Origin: Methanolobus sp. ZRKC5
GTDB lineage: Archaea; Halobacteriota; Methanosarcinia; Methanosarcinales; Methanosarcinaceae
Assembly (NCBI RefSeq): GCF_038446525.1
Contig: NZ_CP151792.1
Location: 2,728,001-2,792,000, forward strand
DNA length: 64,000 bases
Direction: 5' to 3'
Part shown: positions 8,555-16,652 of the stretch, piece by piece
Numbering within the stretch: the first letter of the stretch is position 1
Layout: every line of letters begins with the position of its first letter
Translations under genes and position numbers: made by a program
The notes under the pieces: model-generated
Seen by the model: only the letters and a program-made list of their open reading frames with translations
Databases searched by the model: none
Told to the model about the DNA's origin: nothing

Positions 8555-9360
8555 TACGATTCTCCCCTGAGTAAATGTTCTATCTTAACGTCTTTTGGGG
8601 CAGGTGATACCTGATGTTCACAGAAACCACTGCCCATGCTTTTACATATTGTTTCGCGAACCTGAACTGTTGTATTTAATGATTCAGAAATGTACCCGGC
8701 AAGAAAACCGCTGATATATCCGCATGTAGGAACGTCACTTTCTTTGTAGTCATCAGCAATGAACGAGTCACTGATCCTTAAAGTTCCTTTCTTATCCACG
8801 GTATTCATTTCGTAGTCAAGAGTACCCCATCCTGCGGCCATAAGGAGTTCATTTAACAGGTCGAGGAAGTTGCTGTCGTTCACATCGATCATATCTCTGA
8901 GATATTTAACAACGCCTGCTCCGCTCTTGAGTCCTATTATAGTTAGTAGTCCTTCTGACTGTGGCACGTTTTCATTGATAATATTGAGGATATTCACAAA
9001 GGTCTTTGCCCTGATTATAATAGCTCTTTCTCCCAGTAGATGCAGGGGGAATTCCACCGTTTGAACGGCTCTGTTCTTTGAAAATCCCCAGTCCAGGTTA
9101 AGTACGACATCCATTTTTCCAAGTTCATCTGCAATACTTTTGATATCCATGCCCTTTTCAACTTCAGTGAACATAACGTACTTGCCTTTGGTCGGGTCTT
9201 CCGAGCTATCAAGATATGCAAATCTGATGTCAAGTTCATTATCTGCAAAAAAAGATGTTATGTCCGCTTCAGAATGCACTGTGTTCTCGTATGTGACTTT
9301 GAACCAGACTACTTCTGCTTCTTTATCAATCTTAGAGAACATGTAAAGATCTCTTACCAT
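8551..9360 (-). CDS. V4R-domain protein with N-terminal ACT-like region
   Basis: Probable small-molecule sensor within the glycogen operon. The C-terminal half (about residues 150-260) has the V4R signature: GLKSGAGVVKYLRD, LLMAAGWGTLDYEM, DVPTCGYISGFLAGYI, then RETICKSMGSGFCEH with the paired cysteines typical of the fold. The N-terminal ~110 residues look like an ACT-type domain (VVWFKVTYENTVHSEADI, DMKSIADEL-like KSIADELGKMDVV). I prefer the ATG at 9360 because GGGAGTG stands seven bases before it; an upstream in-frame ATG at 9393 has no such motif. The stop overlaps the GH15 start. V4R domains bind hydrophobic ligands or metals in other proteins; the ligand here is unknown. Confidence 0.75.
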   Translation of the reverse strand: MVRDLYMFSKIDKEAEVVWFKVTYENTVHSEADITSFFADNELDIRFAYLDSSEDPTKGKYVMFTEVEKGMDIKSIADELGKMDVVLNLDWGFSKNRAVQTVEFPLHLLGERAIIIRAKTFVNILNIINENVPQSEGLLTIIGLKSGAGVVKYLRDMIDVNDSNFLDLLNELLMAAGWGTLDYEMNTVDKKGTLRISDSFIADDYKESDVPTCGYISGFLAGYISESLNTTVQVRETICKSMGSGFCEHQVSPAPKDVKIEHLLRGESY

Positions 9361-9407
9361 GCACAACACTCCCGATAAATAATATGGCCTCATGCAATAT
9401 ATTATTA

Positions 9408-10604
9408 TTATTCTGTTTCTGTCAGTATTCTGAACACATGCGACTTAAAATCCATCAGTGCTGCCATGAAGTTAACCGCTGCATCATATGGACTGTCATG
9501 TATGCTGAAATATGAATGTACATCCCCGTCTCCAAGCCATTTTGTACTCATGTAATAATAATGGTCTGATGTCAGCAGGTGTTTCCATATTTTAATTAGT
9601 TCTGCATCCTCTGTCCTTTTAACGTATTTCTCAAGTAATTTCATTTCTTCGAAACAGCGTCTTTGCATGTCATTTCCAAGCCATGCACTGGTGTCTCGTT
9701 CTACATCTGCCCATGATATGGTGGAGAAATCACCAACATCTATCTCACCGGCAGGTTTGTAGGCATCAATTGTCTGCGATGGTGTAAGGAAACGCATTCC
9801 TCTGTCCCTCACCTCACCAGGCAGTGCCTTGAGAAAATCAAAGATCCCTGTATCTTTCCACTGATGCTCACCGAATGTCTCGTAATCCATGAATATGTTC
9901 ATGGTTTCCCCGCTTTTCCGGGATACCCAGTCTGCCCATTTAGTGGCAGTAAGCGGATATTCTTCCCACCATCTGGATGAAAAACGATATCCTATATCAT
10001 CACTTAATTTATAATTACGAAGCAGAACCGATATGTCAGCACCTTTTGCTTTGTATACATGGTCAGGAGACCTGCCATCCATAATACGTTCAATACCCTC
10101 TGTTAATATTGCATGGTAACCCATTTCCTTCGCAAAATGGGCCACACTGTTATTGTACAGCATTTCGGTATTCCTGAATATGCGTGGGGTGACACCAAGC
10201 AATTCAGACATGAGGTCACGGTGTTCTTTCACCTCATCAACGAACTCTTCCTTTGATTCAAAAAGTGAAGCAAGAGAATGGTAACATGTCTCATCCAAAA
10301 ATTCCACGCAACCAGTTTCTGCAAGATATCGGAAAGAATCGAGCACATCCTCTCCCCACTCCTGACACTGCTCAAGCAGGGTGCCTGTAACAGACATGCT
10401 AGCCCTGAAATAACCGTCAGTCTCATCCACAAGTTCAAGCAAGGTCTTGTTTGCAGGAAGATAACATTTACCTGCAACCTTATGGAATATCTCCTTGTTC
10501 ACAGCTTTATCAAAATACCTGTCAAAACCCTGTTTACTATCAGGCCAGAACCATCTGAGCCTGTATGGTTGGTGAACTTGAAAGAAAGGGCAAATAGAAT
10601 TCAT
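9408..10604 (-). CDS. GH57 glycoside hydrolase (alpha-amylase type), active-site intact
   Basis: Alpha-glucan hydrolase or transferase of family GH57. It shows the family motifs: HQPYRLRWFWPD at the N-terminus (region 1 His), FRNTEMLYNN with the expected nucleophile Glu, and IFMDYETFGEHQW with the acid/base Asp. Its 398 residues agree with the short alpha-amylase-type GH57 enzymes of archaea. No signal peptide. Its ATG overlaps the stop of the preceding GH57 paralogue (ATGA), so the two are translated together. Whether it hydrolyses or transfers glucan (branching or 4-alpha-glucanotransferase) cannot be decided by eye. Confidence 0.88.
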   Translation of the reverse strand: MNSICPFFQVHQPYRLRWFWPDSKQGFDRYFDKAVNKEIFHKVAGKCYLPANKTLLELVDETDGYFRASMSVTGTLLEQCQEWGEDVLDSFRYLAETGCVEFLDETCYHSLASLFESKEEFVDEVKEHRDLMSELLGVTPRIFRNTEMLYNNSVAHFAKEMGYHAILTEGIERIMDGRSPDHVYKAKGADISVLLRNYKLSDDIGYRFSSRWWEEYPLTATKWADWVSRKSGETMNIFMDYETFGEHQWKDTGIFDFLKALPGEVRDRGMRFLTPSQTIDAYKPAGEIDVGDFSTISWADVERDTSAWLGNDMQRRCFEEMKLLEKYVKRTEDAELIKIWKHLLTSDHYYYMSTKWLGDGDVHSYFSIHDSPYDAAVNFMAALMDFKSHVFRILTETE

Positions 10605-11731
10605 TCTCCTGCCTCCAGTACTGCACGTTCGATATCCGAAAGTATCGATAGATCGTTCACTGCTCTTTCATACCCAAGGCGTCTTTCTTCCGAGTTCATC
10701 TCCAGGAATATCTCGCTTTGTTGAAGATAGCGGTATATCCTGAGCAGCTCCTTTTTCTTTTCCAGATCCTTCACAGTTTTGAGCTGTTCTCCTATGTCTA
10801 CAAGCTCATGCATGAAGAGGTGTTGCGCATGGTTTCCCAGAAGGTTATGCATGCCATAGCGTGCTGTTGTTTTTGAATCGAGGGATGGCAACTCGGTCAT
10901 TTTGAACATATCCACAGCTTCTTCAGGCAAAAGCATTTTTATCCCATGTTTTTTAAGACACAAGGGGATATCCTTCAGGAACTTAAGTATTTCATTATTT
11001 TTCTTCAGGTGAGTGTTGATGGCATCATATTTTATGTACAGGGTTATCACATCACCATCCATGTTTGCTATCCATGATGCGAACTTGTCGGCTATCAGTG
11101 GATATCCGGGCCATGACATATCAGAGAATTTGATTTCCAGATCTTCACTCAGGTTTATGTGCCGAAGGAGTGTGGGTACATGATTGCTGTAAACATGTGT
11201 GGGGTCGTAGCCGTTCATGATGTTGTGGGAACCTTCTGATATGAAGCAGTTGAATCCCAGCTCTTTGAGGATTTTTGTTGCCCTTCGTTCAAAAAGAAGT
11301 TCGGTGTTCACGAATGTCTTTGTTTCCCTGCCAAAAAGCTCCTTTATCGTTTTTATGTCCATTTCGACCTGTTCCCTGAATTCTTTCATATCAGGGAACA
11401 TTGAACTTACTGAGTGATAATACGGTGAAGCGGCAAAAGATACTTTTTCCGGGTTCAGTTTCCTGAAACCATCAATTATTTCAGGTGCCCATTTGCATTG
11501 TTCAAGGAAAACACCGGACACGTCAAGGGTATATTTTCCTCCATTTTCTATGGATTCTGACAGAGTGTCGTTAAGTGTTTCCACATTATCTGCAAGCTTT
11601 GTGAAATTATGGAATGCCTTTTCCATGTCAAAGTATTTTTCAATATGGGCTTCACTATACCCTTCCCGTGGCCAGTACCAGCGAAGGGGCAAGGGCAGAT
11701 GTACCTCAAAACAAACGCATACGGCTTTCAT
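10601..11731 (-). CDS. GH57-like protein, probably catalytically dead paralogue
   Basis: This 376-residue protein is a clear GH57 relative of the next gene: FEVHLPLPLRWYWPRE at the N-terminus, FVNTELLFERR keeping the nucleophile-type Glu, and the same spacing throughout. The HQP of region 1 is replaced by VHLP, and the acid/base motif MDYETFGEHQ of the neighbour reads IKYDAINTHL here, so the catalytic Asp aligns with Lys. It therefore probably cannot hydrolyse glycosidic bonds and may act as a glucan-binding or regulatory partner of the active GH57 that is translationally coupled to it (inference). Its own start overlaps the mscS stop by four bases. Confidence 0.8.
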   Translation of the reverse strand: MKAVCVCFEVHLPLPLRWYWPREGYSEAHIEKYFDMEKAFHNFTKLADNVETLNDTLSESIENGGKYTLDVSGVFLEQCKWAPEIIDGFRKLNPEKVSFAASPYYHSVSSMFPDMKEFREQVEMDIKTIKELFGRETKTFVNTELLFERRATKILKELGFNCFISEGSHNIMNGYDPTHVYSNHVPTLLRHINLSEDLEIKFSDMSWPGYPLIADKFASWIANMDGDVITLYIKYDAINTHLKKNNEILKFLKDIPLCLKKHGIKMLLPEEAVDMFKMTELPSLDSKTTARYGMHNLLGNHAQHLFMHELVDIGEQLKTVKDLEKKKELLRIYRYLQQSEIFLEMNSEERRLGYERAVNDLSILSDIERAVLEAGE

Positions 11732-12615
11732 GTTTCATCCATTCCCGGGTTGATATCGGTACCCATTCCATTTTCCACGTAGTTCGTGCGGATATTCCTT
11801 GTATTAAGATCGCTGGCAAACCAGACAGTTCTCTGTGGGAAGGCTATCTCTATTCCATTCTCCTCGAGTGTCTTTTTAATTATCCAGAGCAGTTTTGTTC
11901 TCAGATCATACCATTCAGTTGCAGGAGCCCATATTCTCACTGATATGTTGACTGCGTTATCTCCAAGGGTATCTACAAATACGCTCGGGGAAGGGTGGAC
12001 CAGTGCATAAGGTTCCTGTTCAATGAGATTCTTGATTATCTCTATAGCTTCATCGGCATCGTCATTGTAGCGGATACCTACAACGTATTCGAATCTTCTT
12101 GCAAGGTTTGCAACATAGTTTGTGATGCTGGTGGTAAAAACAGTCTCATTAGGCAATCTTACATAGAGTCCGTCAAATGTGCGGATTATAGTTGATATTA
12201 TTTTTATATCTTCAACATACCCTAACTTGTTATCGATGTTTACCTGATCTCCTATCTTTATAGGACGTTCGATCATCAAAAAAATGCCGGATATAAAGTT
12301 ACCCATTATGCTCTGACTGGCAAAACCGATGACTATACCCACAACACCACCGGCAACAAGCAGGCCGGAAGTATCAATGTCGAGTAAAGGAAAAATGAAT
12401 CCTACTATTGAAATAACTATTATTCCGTAGTAGATGATCTTGAGCAGAATATTGAGGTGCTCTTTGTCCATCTTGTCTTTAAGTGTCCTTTGCAGGTATA
12501 TTGTTATACCCTTCCCTATCACAATGGCAAAAAAAAGTATGGCTATGACTGTGATAACCTGCAGGAAAGGATCATACGGCACGGAGATGTGCTGCGAAAT
12601 AGTGCTGTTGCTCAT
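11728..12615 (-). CDS. mscS: MscS-family mechanosensitive channel
   Basis: Membrane channel that opens under tension and lets solutes out during hypo-osmotic shock. There are three N-terminal transmembrane segments within residues 15-120. The pore helix and beta-domain entry read GGVVGIVIGFASQSIMGNFISGIFLMIERPIKIGDQV, split here as GFASQSIMGNF and ERPIKIGDQV, the classic MscS signature. A soluble C-terminal domain follows (FDGLYVRLPNETVF, RYNDDADEAIEII). At 295 aa it is a standard small MscS. Its gene overlaps DUF432 upstream and GH57 downstream by four bases each, so it is made together with glycogen enzymes. Confidence 0.9.
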   Translation of the reverse strand: MSNSTISQHISVPYDPFLQVITVIAILFFAIVIGKGITIYLQRTLKDKMDKEHLNILLKIIYYGIIVISIVGFIFPLLDIDTSGLLVAGGVVGIVIGFASQSIMGNFISGIFLMIERPIKIGDQVNIDNKLGYVEDIKIISTIIRTFDGLYVRLPNETVFTTSITNYVANLARRFEYVVGIRYNDDADEAIEIIKNLIEQEPYALVHPSPSVFVDTLGDNAVNISVRIWAPATEWYDLRTKLLWIIKKTLEENGIEIAFPQRTVWFASDLNTRNIRTNYVENGMGTDINPGMDET

Positions 12616-13325
12616 AGCCCGAACTCCATAATTCCTTTGGTTCCGCTGATCATGAGCTTGCGTGAGGTATAAAGCTCCATTGACCTTTTGAATCTTGAGG
12701 TCGTTGGATTTGTACTGAAATCAGTTTCAGCCAGGAGTTTATTTATGATTCTCATGGAAGCATTCATAACAATTCTCTTTTTGCCATAGTAGATTTTCAT
12801 TCCATAGGCATTGAATACGGCTTTTGTTACCTCCATCAGATGGTTGGAATCATTGATTATCTCAAGTTCTATGTAGCCTTCATGAAGTACATTTGTTTCC
12901 GGCATCTTGGTGAATACATCACTTTCCCAGTGCCGGCAGATGAGTCCAGCATTGTGGCTTCCATAAAGTGTGAATTTGACCCTGGAAAATGTAAAAATAT
13001 CAATAACTTCATAGTTTCCCGCCTTATCTGAAACGAATACTCCGATCTCCACGGGGAAAGTCAGGTATATTTTTTTCCTGTCACCTGGACGTATCAGGGC
13101 GGGACGTTTAAAATCTATAAGCAGGGACGATGTGAGTTTGTTTGGCAGATTAACAGGTTCAATAGGATTTATGAGGATGTCACCGTCATTATTAAGCAAC
13201 ACGAGTTCTGTTTCCTCTTCTCCCTCGAACATACGTCTATAGATCAGGTTGTTTCCTTGTTTTTCAACTGTAATTACAGTATCTTCAACTTCCACAGTGA
13301 ATGGTGGATGGTATGTATCGAACAT
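12612..13325 (-). CDS. DUF432 family protein
   Basis: A 237-residue soluble, beta-rich protein: FDTYHPPFTVEVEDTVITVE at the start, DIFTFSRVKFTLYGSHNAGLICRHW in the middle, and a helical end with ETDFSTNPTTSRFKRSMELY. It matches the archaeal family DUF432, which has no established function but is typically encoded beside MscS-type channels, as here (four-base overlap with mscS). A role as channel partner is inference from this adjacency. AAGGATG lies about a dozen bases before the ATG. Confidence 0.75.
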   Translation of the reverse strand: MFDTYHPPFTVEVEDTVITVEKQGNNLIYRRMFEGEEETELVLLNNDGDILINPIEPVNLPNKLTSSLLIDFKRPALIRPGDRKKIYLTFPVEIGVFVSDKAGNYEVIDIFTFSRVKFTLYGSHNAGLICRHWESDVFTKMPETNVLHEGYIELEIINDSNHLMEVTKAVFNAYGMKIYYGKKRIVMNASMRIINKLLAETDFSTNPTTSRFKRSMELYTSRKLMISGTKGIMEFGL

Positions 13326-13349
13326 TTTATATCTGCATCCTTTTTCTGA

Positions 13350-14414
13350 TTATAACCAGTTCTTTTTACGGAAGTACATGTACATAGCTAAGAATATCAA
13401 TATATTGATGGTCCATACGGCAGGATATCCCCATTTCCATCCAAGCTCAGGCATATTGGTAAAATTCATTCCGTACATACCGGCGACGAAGGTAAGCGGT
13501 ATAAAGATAGTTGCTATAATAGTAAGTGTCTTCATTACTTCATTCATCTTATTGCTTACACTTGAAAGGTATACGTCCAGTATTCCCGAGAGTACATCCC
13601 GATATGTTTCAATCGCATCTGCCACCTGTATCGTGTGGTCGTAAACATCTCTAAGGAACGCGAAGGTCGAATTCTGAAACAGGGATGATTCCGTTCTTTC
13701 AAGACCGCTGATCACTTCACGAAGTGGCCATACGGACTTGCGAAGGTATATCATCTCTTTCTTGAGGTCATGAATACGTTGGAGGATTTCAGGGGATGGG
13801 TTCTCTATCAGTTCCTCTTCCAGTTCCTCAATTACTTCTCCAAATCTTTCAATTATTATGAAGTAATTGTCAACTATGGAATCAAGAATTGTGTAGGCCA
13901 AGTAGTCAGAACCCATGGTGCGTATTCTGCCTTTGGTATTTCGAAGTCGTTCTCTTACGAACTTAAAAGTATCGCCCTCGACCTCCTGGAAGGACATAAC
14001 ATAATTCTGACCAAGTATAATGCTTACCTGCTCGGTCTTCACATCTGTATCACCATCTGCAAACCAGAGCATTTTAAGGACGACATATATGTAGGAATCG
14101 TAATCTTCCATCCTTGGTCTCTGGCTTGTATGGACGATATCCTCCATAACAAGTGGATGCAGGCCAAAGTGAGTGCCCAGCTTTTCAATGATATCCACCT
14201 GATGGATGCCATCAACGTTTATCCACGAAACAGTTGGATGATCCTTAAAAGGAAAACATTCCTCTACACTTTCAACTACTTTTTCCTGATAAGTATCCTT
14301 GTCGTAATCTATTATGGTTATCTTTGGTTTCTCAGTTCTTTCTTCACCAATGTGAACCAAGGAGCCTGGTGCCAATCCAATTTTCTTTGAAACCCTGTTT
14401 ACCAACTTTCCCAT
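13350..14414 (-). CDS. corA: CorA-family divalent cation (Mg2+) channel
   Basis: Imports Mg2+ (or Co2+/Ni2+) through a homopentameric channel. The 354 residues have the CorA plan: a cytoplasmic alpha/beta domain (residues 1-190, with TVSWINVDGIHQ and HPLVMEDIVHTSQRPRMEDY), a long stalk helix, and two C-terminal transmembrane helices with the family signature YGMNF between them (AGMYGMNFTNMPELGW). The protein ends in basic residues (FRKKNWL). It sits 24 bases before DUF432 and 66 bases after the GT4 gene, in the glycogen operon; the reason for that placement is unknown. Confidence 0.9.
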   Translation of the reverse strand: MGKLVNRVSKKIGLAPGSLVHIGEERTEKPKITIIDYDKDTYQEKVVESVEECFPFKDHPTVSWINVDGIHQVDIIEKLGTHFGLHPLVMEDIVHTSQRPRMEDYDSYIYVVLKMLWFADGDTDVKTEQVSIILGQNYVMSFQEVEGDTFKFVRERLRNTKGRIRTMGSDYLAYTILDSIVDNYFIIIERFGEVIEELEEELIENPSPEILQRIHDLKKEMIYLRKSVWPLREVISGLERTESSLFQNSTFAFLRDVYDHTIQVADAIETYRDVLSGILDVYLSSVSNKMNEVMKTLTIIATIFIPLTFVAGMYGMNFTNMPELGWKWGYPAVWTINILIFLAMYMYFRKKNWL

Positions 14415-14479
14415 TCATGCCACTCTCTTTTGTTCTTTTTATTCCAAAAAAGGCTGGAAATTGATTTTTGAAAGTACAC

Positions 14480-15646
14480 TTACATGATCATGTTGCTGTA
14501 TACTTTCACAGTCATTTCAGCTATATTGTTCCAGTTATATTTGGTACCAATCAGCTTCTTGCCTTCTTTTCCAAGCTGGTCATCAGTATAATTGTCAAAC
14601 ACATGCTTGATTCCCCACGCAATGGATTCAGGTTTCTGGTAGACTATGACTCCATCCTTGAAGTTATCTATAAGCGATATCGCATTTGTTGCAACGATAT
14701 TCTTACTTACATCCCATGCTTCAAGCAGGATTATACCAAATGGTTCATTGCGGCTTGGAACACAGATGAGGTTGCAGGCATTCATCCATTTTTTCTTAAC
14801 GGATTCATCAACATAACCTAAAAAGTGGCAACTGTCATGAATGTTCAGTTCAGATGCTATCCCTTCACACTCTGGTCTCATCTCTCCTTCACCTATAATG
14901 ACAAACTTTGCATCCCATCTGCTTGCAAGTACCTCAGGGATGGCCTGTATTAAAAGGTCAGGTCCTTTCTGGTAATTCATCCTTCCCACGAAAAGGATAA
15001 CAGGGGCGTATGGGTGTATTCCATATTCTGATTTGACCTTGCCAGGGTCCACATCCATTTGCATCTTATTTTCGTGTATTCCGTTAGGTACAATTGATAT
15101 CTTTTCATCAGGTATTTGATAAAGGTGCTGTATCTCATTTTTGAAAATAGTGGATGTGGCTATTACAAGGGATGATTCATATCCACCTTGCCATTCGCGG
15201 TGACTGATCTCCATGGCTTCCCACCAGTTGACATGTTGATTCCCGTTTCTTCCCCATTCTGTGCTGTGATAGGTGATCACAAAAGGAATATTATATTCCT
15301 CTTTCAATCTGCATACCAAGTTCACAGGATGCCAGTCATGCACGTGTGTCAGGTCAAAATCGCCAAAAGTTTCAGAGGCATCAACAAAAGCTGTATACAT
15401 GGCATCACACATGCTGTTCATCTGTTGTATTATGCCACCTTCAAGAGCGTGGTACACACGGTGATAATGCACATCATTGATTATCTCATAGGGGAGCATG
15501 TCTTTGTTTCGGGTGAATATATGGATGTCATGTCCCATCAATGCCAGAGCTTCTGATAACTCGGTCACATGAGGGGCCAGTCCTCCAACTTTCACGGCAT
15601 TAAGGCTTTCCCATGAGAACATAGCTATTCGCATTTTTTCTTTCAT
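14480..15646 (-). CDS. GT4-type glycosyltransferase (glycogen synthase-like)
   Basis: Retaining glycosyltransferase with GT-B fold; in this operon it most likely transfers glucose onto an alpha-glucan. N-terminal: RIAMFSWESLNAVKVGGLAP, with the glycine-rich KxGG loop seen in starch/glycogen synthases, and DLTHVHDWHPVNL. C-terminal: ILFVGRMNYQKGPDLL, FLGYVDESVKKKWM and the EX7E motif in NEPFGIILLEAWD. At 388 aa it has normal GT4 length. It starts at 15646 with AGTGATCC just before the ATG. A deleted duplicate of this gene lies at 4359-4508. Donor sugar is not visible in the sequence. Confidence 0.85.
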   Translation of the reverse strand: MKEKMRIAMFSWESLNAVKVGGLAPHVTELSEALALMGHDIHIFTRNKDMLPYEIINDVHYHRVYHALEGGIIQQMNSMCDAMYTAFVDASETFGDFDLTHVHDWHPVNLVCRLKEEYNIPFVITYHSTEWGRNGNQHVNWWEAMEISHREWQGGYESSLVIATSTIFKNEIQHLYQIPDEKISIVPNGIHENKMQMDVDPGKVKSEYGIHPYAPVILFVGRMNYQKGPDLLIQAIPEVLASRWDAKFVIIGEGEMRPECEGIASELNIHDSCHFLGYVDESVKKKWMNACNLICVPSRNEPFGIILLEAWDVSKNIVATNAISLIDNFKDGVIVYQKPESIAWGIKHVFDNYTDDQLGKEGKKLIGTKYNWNNIAEMTVKVYSNMIM

Positions 15647-15672
15647 TGGATCACTTCTTCTGACATGTGTTC

Positions 15673-16650
15673 CTATGCTTTCTCCAGCAGGTATTCAACA
15701 GCTATTTCCGGAGGCATTGAATTGATGTATATTTCCGTGTTCTTCTCAAAACCAGCTTCAATTGACGTTACCGGTGCTATACGGATGTTGAAATGGTAAC
15801 TCAGGTCATGTTCTATCTGGAAGAACATGTAATTGTATGCCAGTTCAGGTATTGTCCTGTCCAGAAATGAAACTGCTGTCCTGATGCAGTCTCCAAGGCT
15901 CAGGAGCATTTCATCACTAAAGGCTGATATATGATTCACATGCTTTTTTGGAAGTATCCACGTCTCATAAGGCACTCTGGAAAAATATGGCGCTATCAGG
16001 ATGAAATCAGCATTTTCATATACCTTTCTTTCTTTTCCAGTTTCCTTTTCCACGATCTTACAGTAAGGGCAGTTTTCCAGTTCTTCCATTGCCTTTCTTT
16101 CTTTCGTGATGGTGGGGGGTATTATGGGGACGGCTATTAGTTGTGTATGGGTATGTTCCAGAGATGCACCTGCTTTTTTCCCCCAGTTCTTGAATAATGA
16201 AACGTATTTGATCCCTTCCTGTGATTGATAGTGCATCACCCTATCCCTGTACACCTTCATCAGAAGAAGCATCTCTTCGTCTGAAAAAAGATGCATTCTG
16301 CTTTCATGAAGGGGGTTCTCGATAATTACTTCATGGAATCCGTACCCAGTTTTGACTTCAAATGAAGCATTATCGAATTCAGGAGCATCAGGGGATAGTG
16401 CAGGGTAGAGGTTAGGAATACATCTTACGTCCCAGTCTGTAATGCGTCGTTCATCCGTATCTTTGAGTACCTCGGCATTTTTGTAAACAGCATTTGCAGG
16501 TGGGGTCTTATCCTCATGGCCGTTACAAAAAACACAGCTATCAGATTTTATTTCCTCACCACAGGCTTTTGGTGCAGATGGTCTCTTACTCCTACCAGAT
16601 GCTATTATGCAATACTCATCAAGGAAATAGTGTTTACGAATTTCCGACAT
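15673..16650 (-). CDS. galT: galactose-1-phosphate uridylyltransferase-like nucleotidyltransferase
   Basis: HIT-superfamily enzyme that exchanges UMP between UDP-glucose and a sugar 1-phosphate. The 325 residues show the zinc cysteines CVFCNGHED and NCPYCKIVE, and the catalytic HxHxQ motif in LEHTHTQLIAVP. A second histidine motif, HDLSYHFNIRIAP, is near the end. Length fits GalT. The gene lies two bases after the glycogen synthase gene and probably shares its transcript. It could supply nucleotide sugar for the synthase, or act on another sugar 1-phosphate (ADP-type transfer is known in relatives); specificity is not readable by eye. Confidence 0.85.
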   Translation of the reverse strand: MSEIRKHYFLDEYCIIASGRSKRPSAPKACGEEIKSDSCVFCNGHEDKTPPANAVYKNAEVLKDTDERRITDWDVRCIPNLYPALSPDAPEFDNASFEVKTGYGFHEVIIENPLHESRMHLFSDEEMLLLMKVYRDRVMHYQSQEGIKYVSLFKNWGKKAGASLEHTHTQLIAVPIIPPTITKERKAMEELENCPYCKIVEKETGKERKVYENADFILIAPYFSRVPYETWILPKKHVNHISAFSDEMLLSLGDCIRTAVSFLDRTIPELAYNYMFFQIEHDLSYHFNIRIAPVTSIEAGFEKNTEIYINSMPPEIAVEYLLEKA

Positions 16651-16652
16651 TT

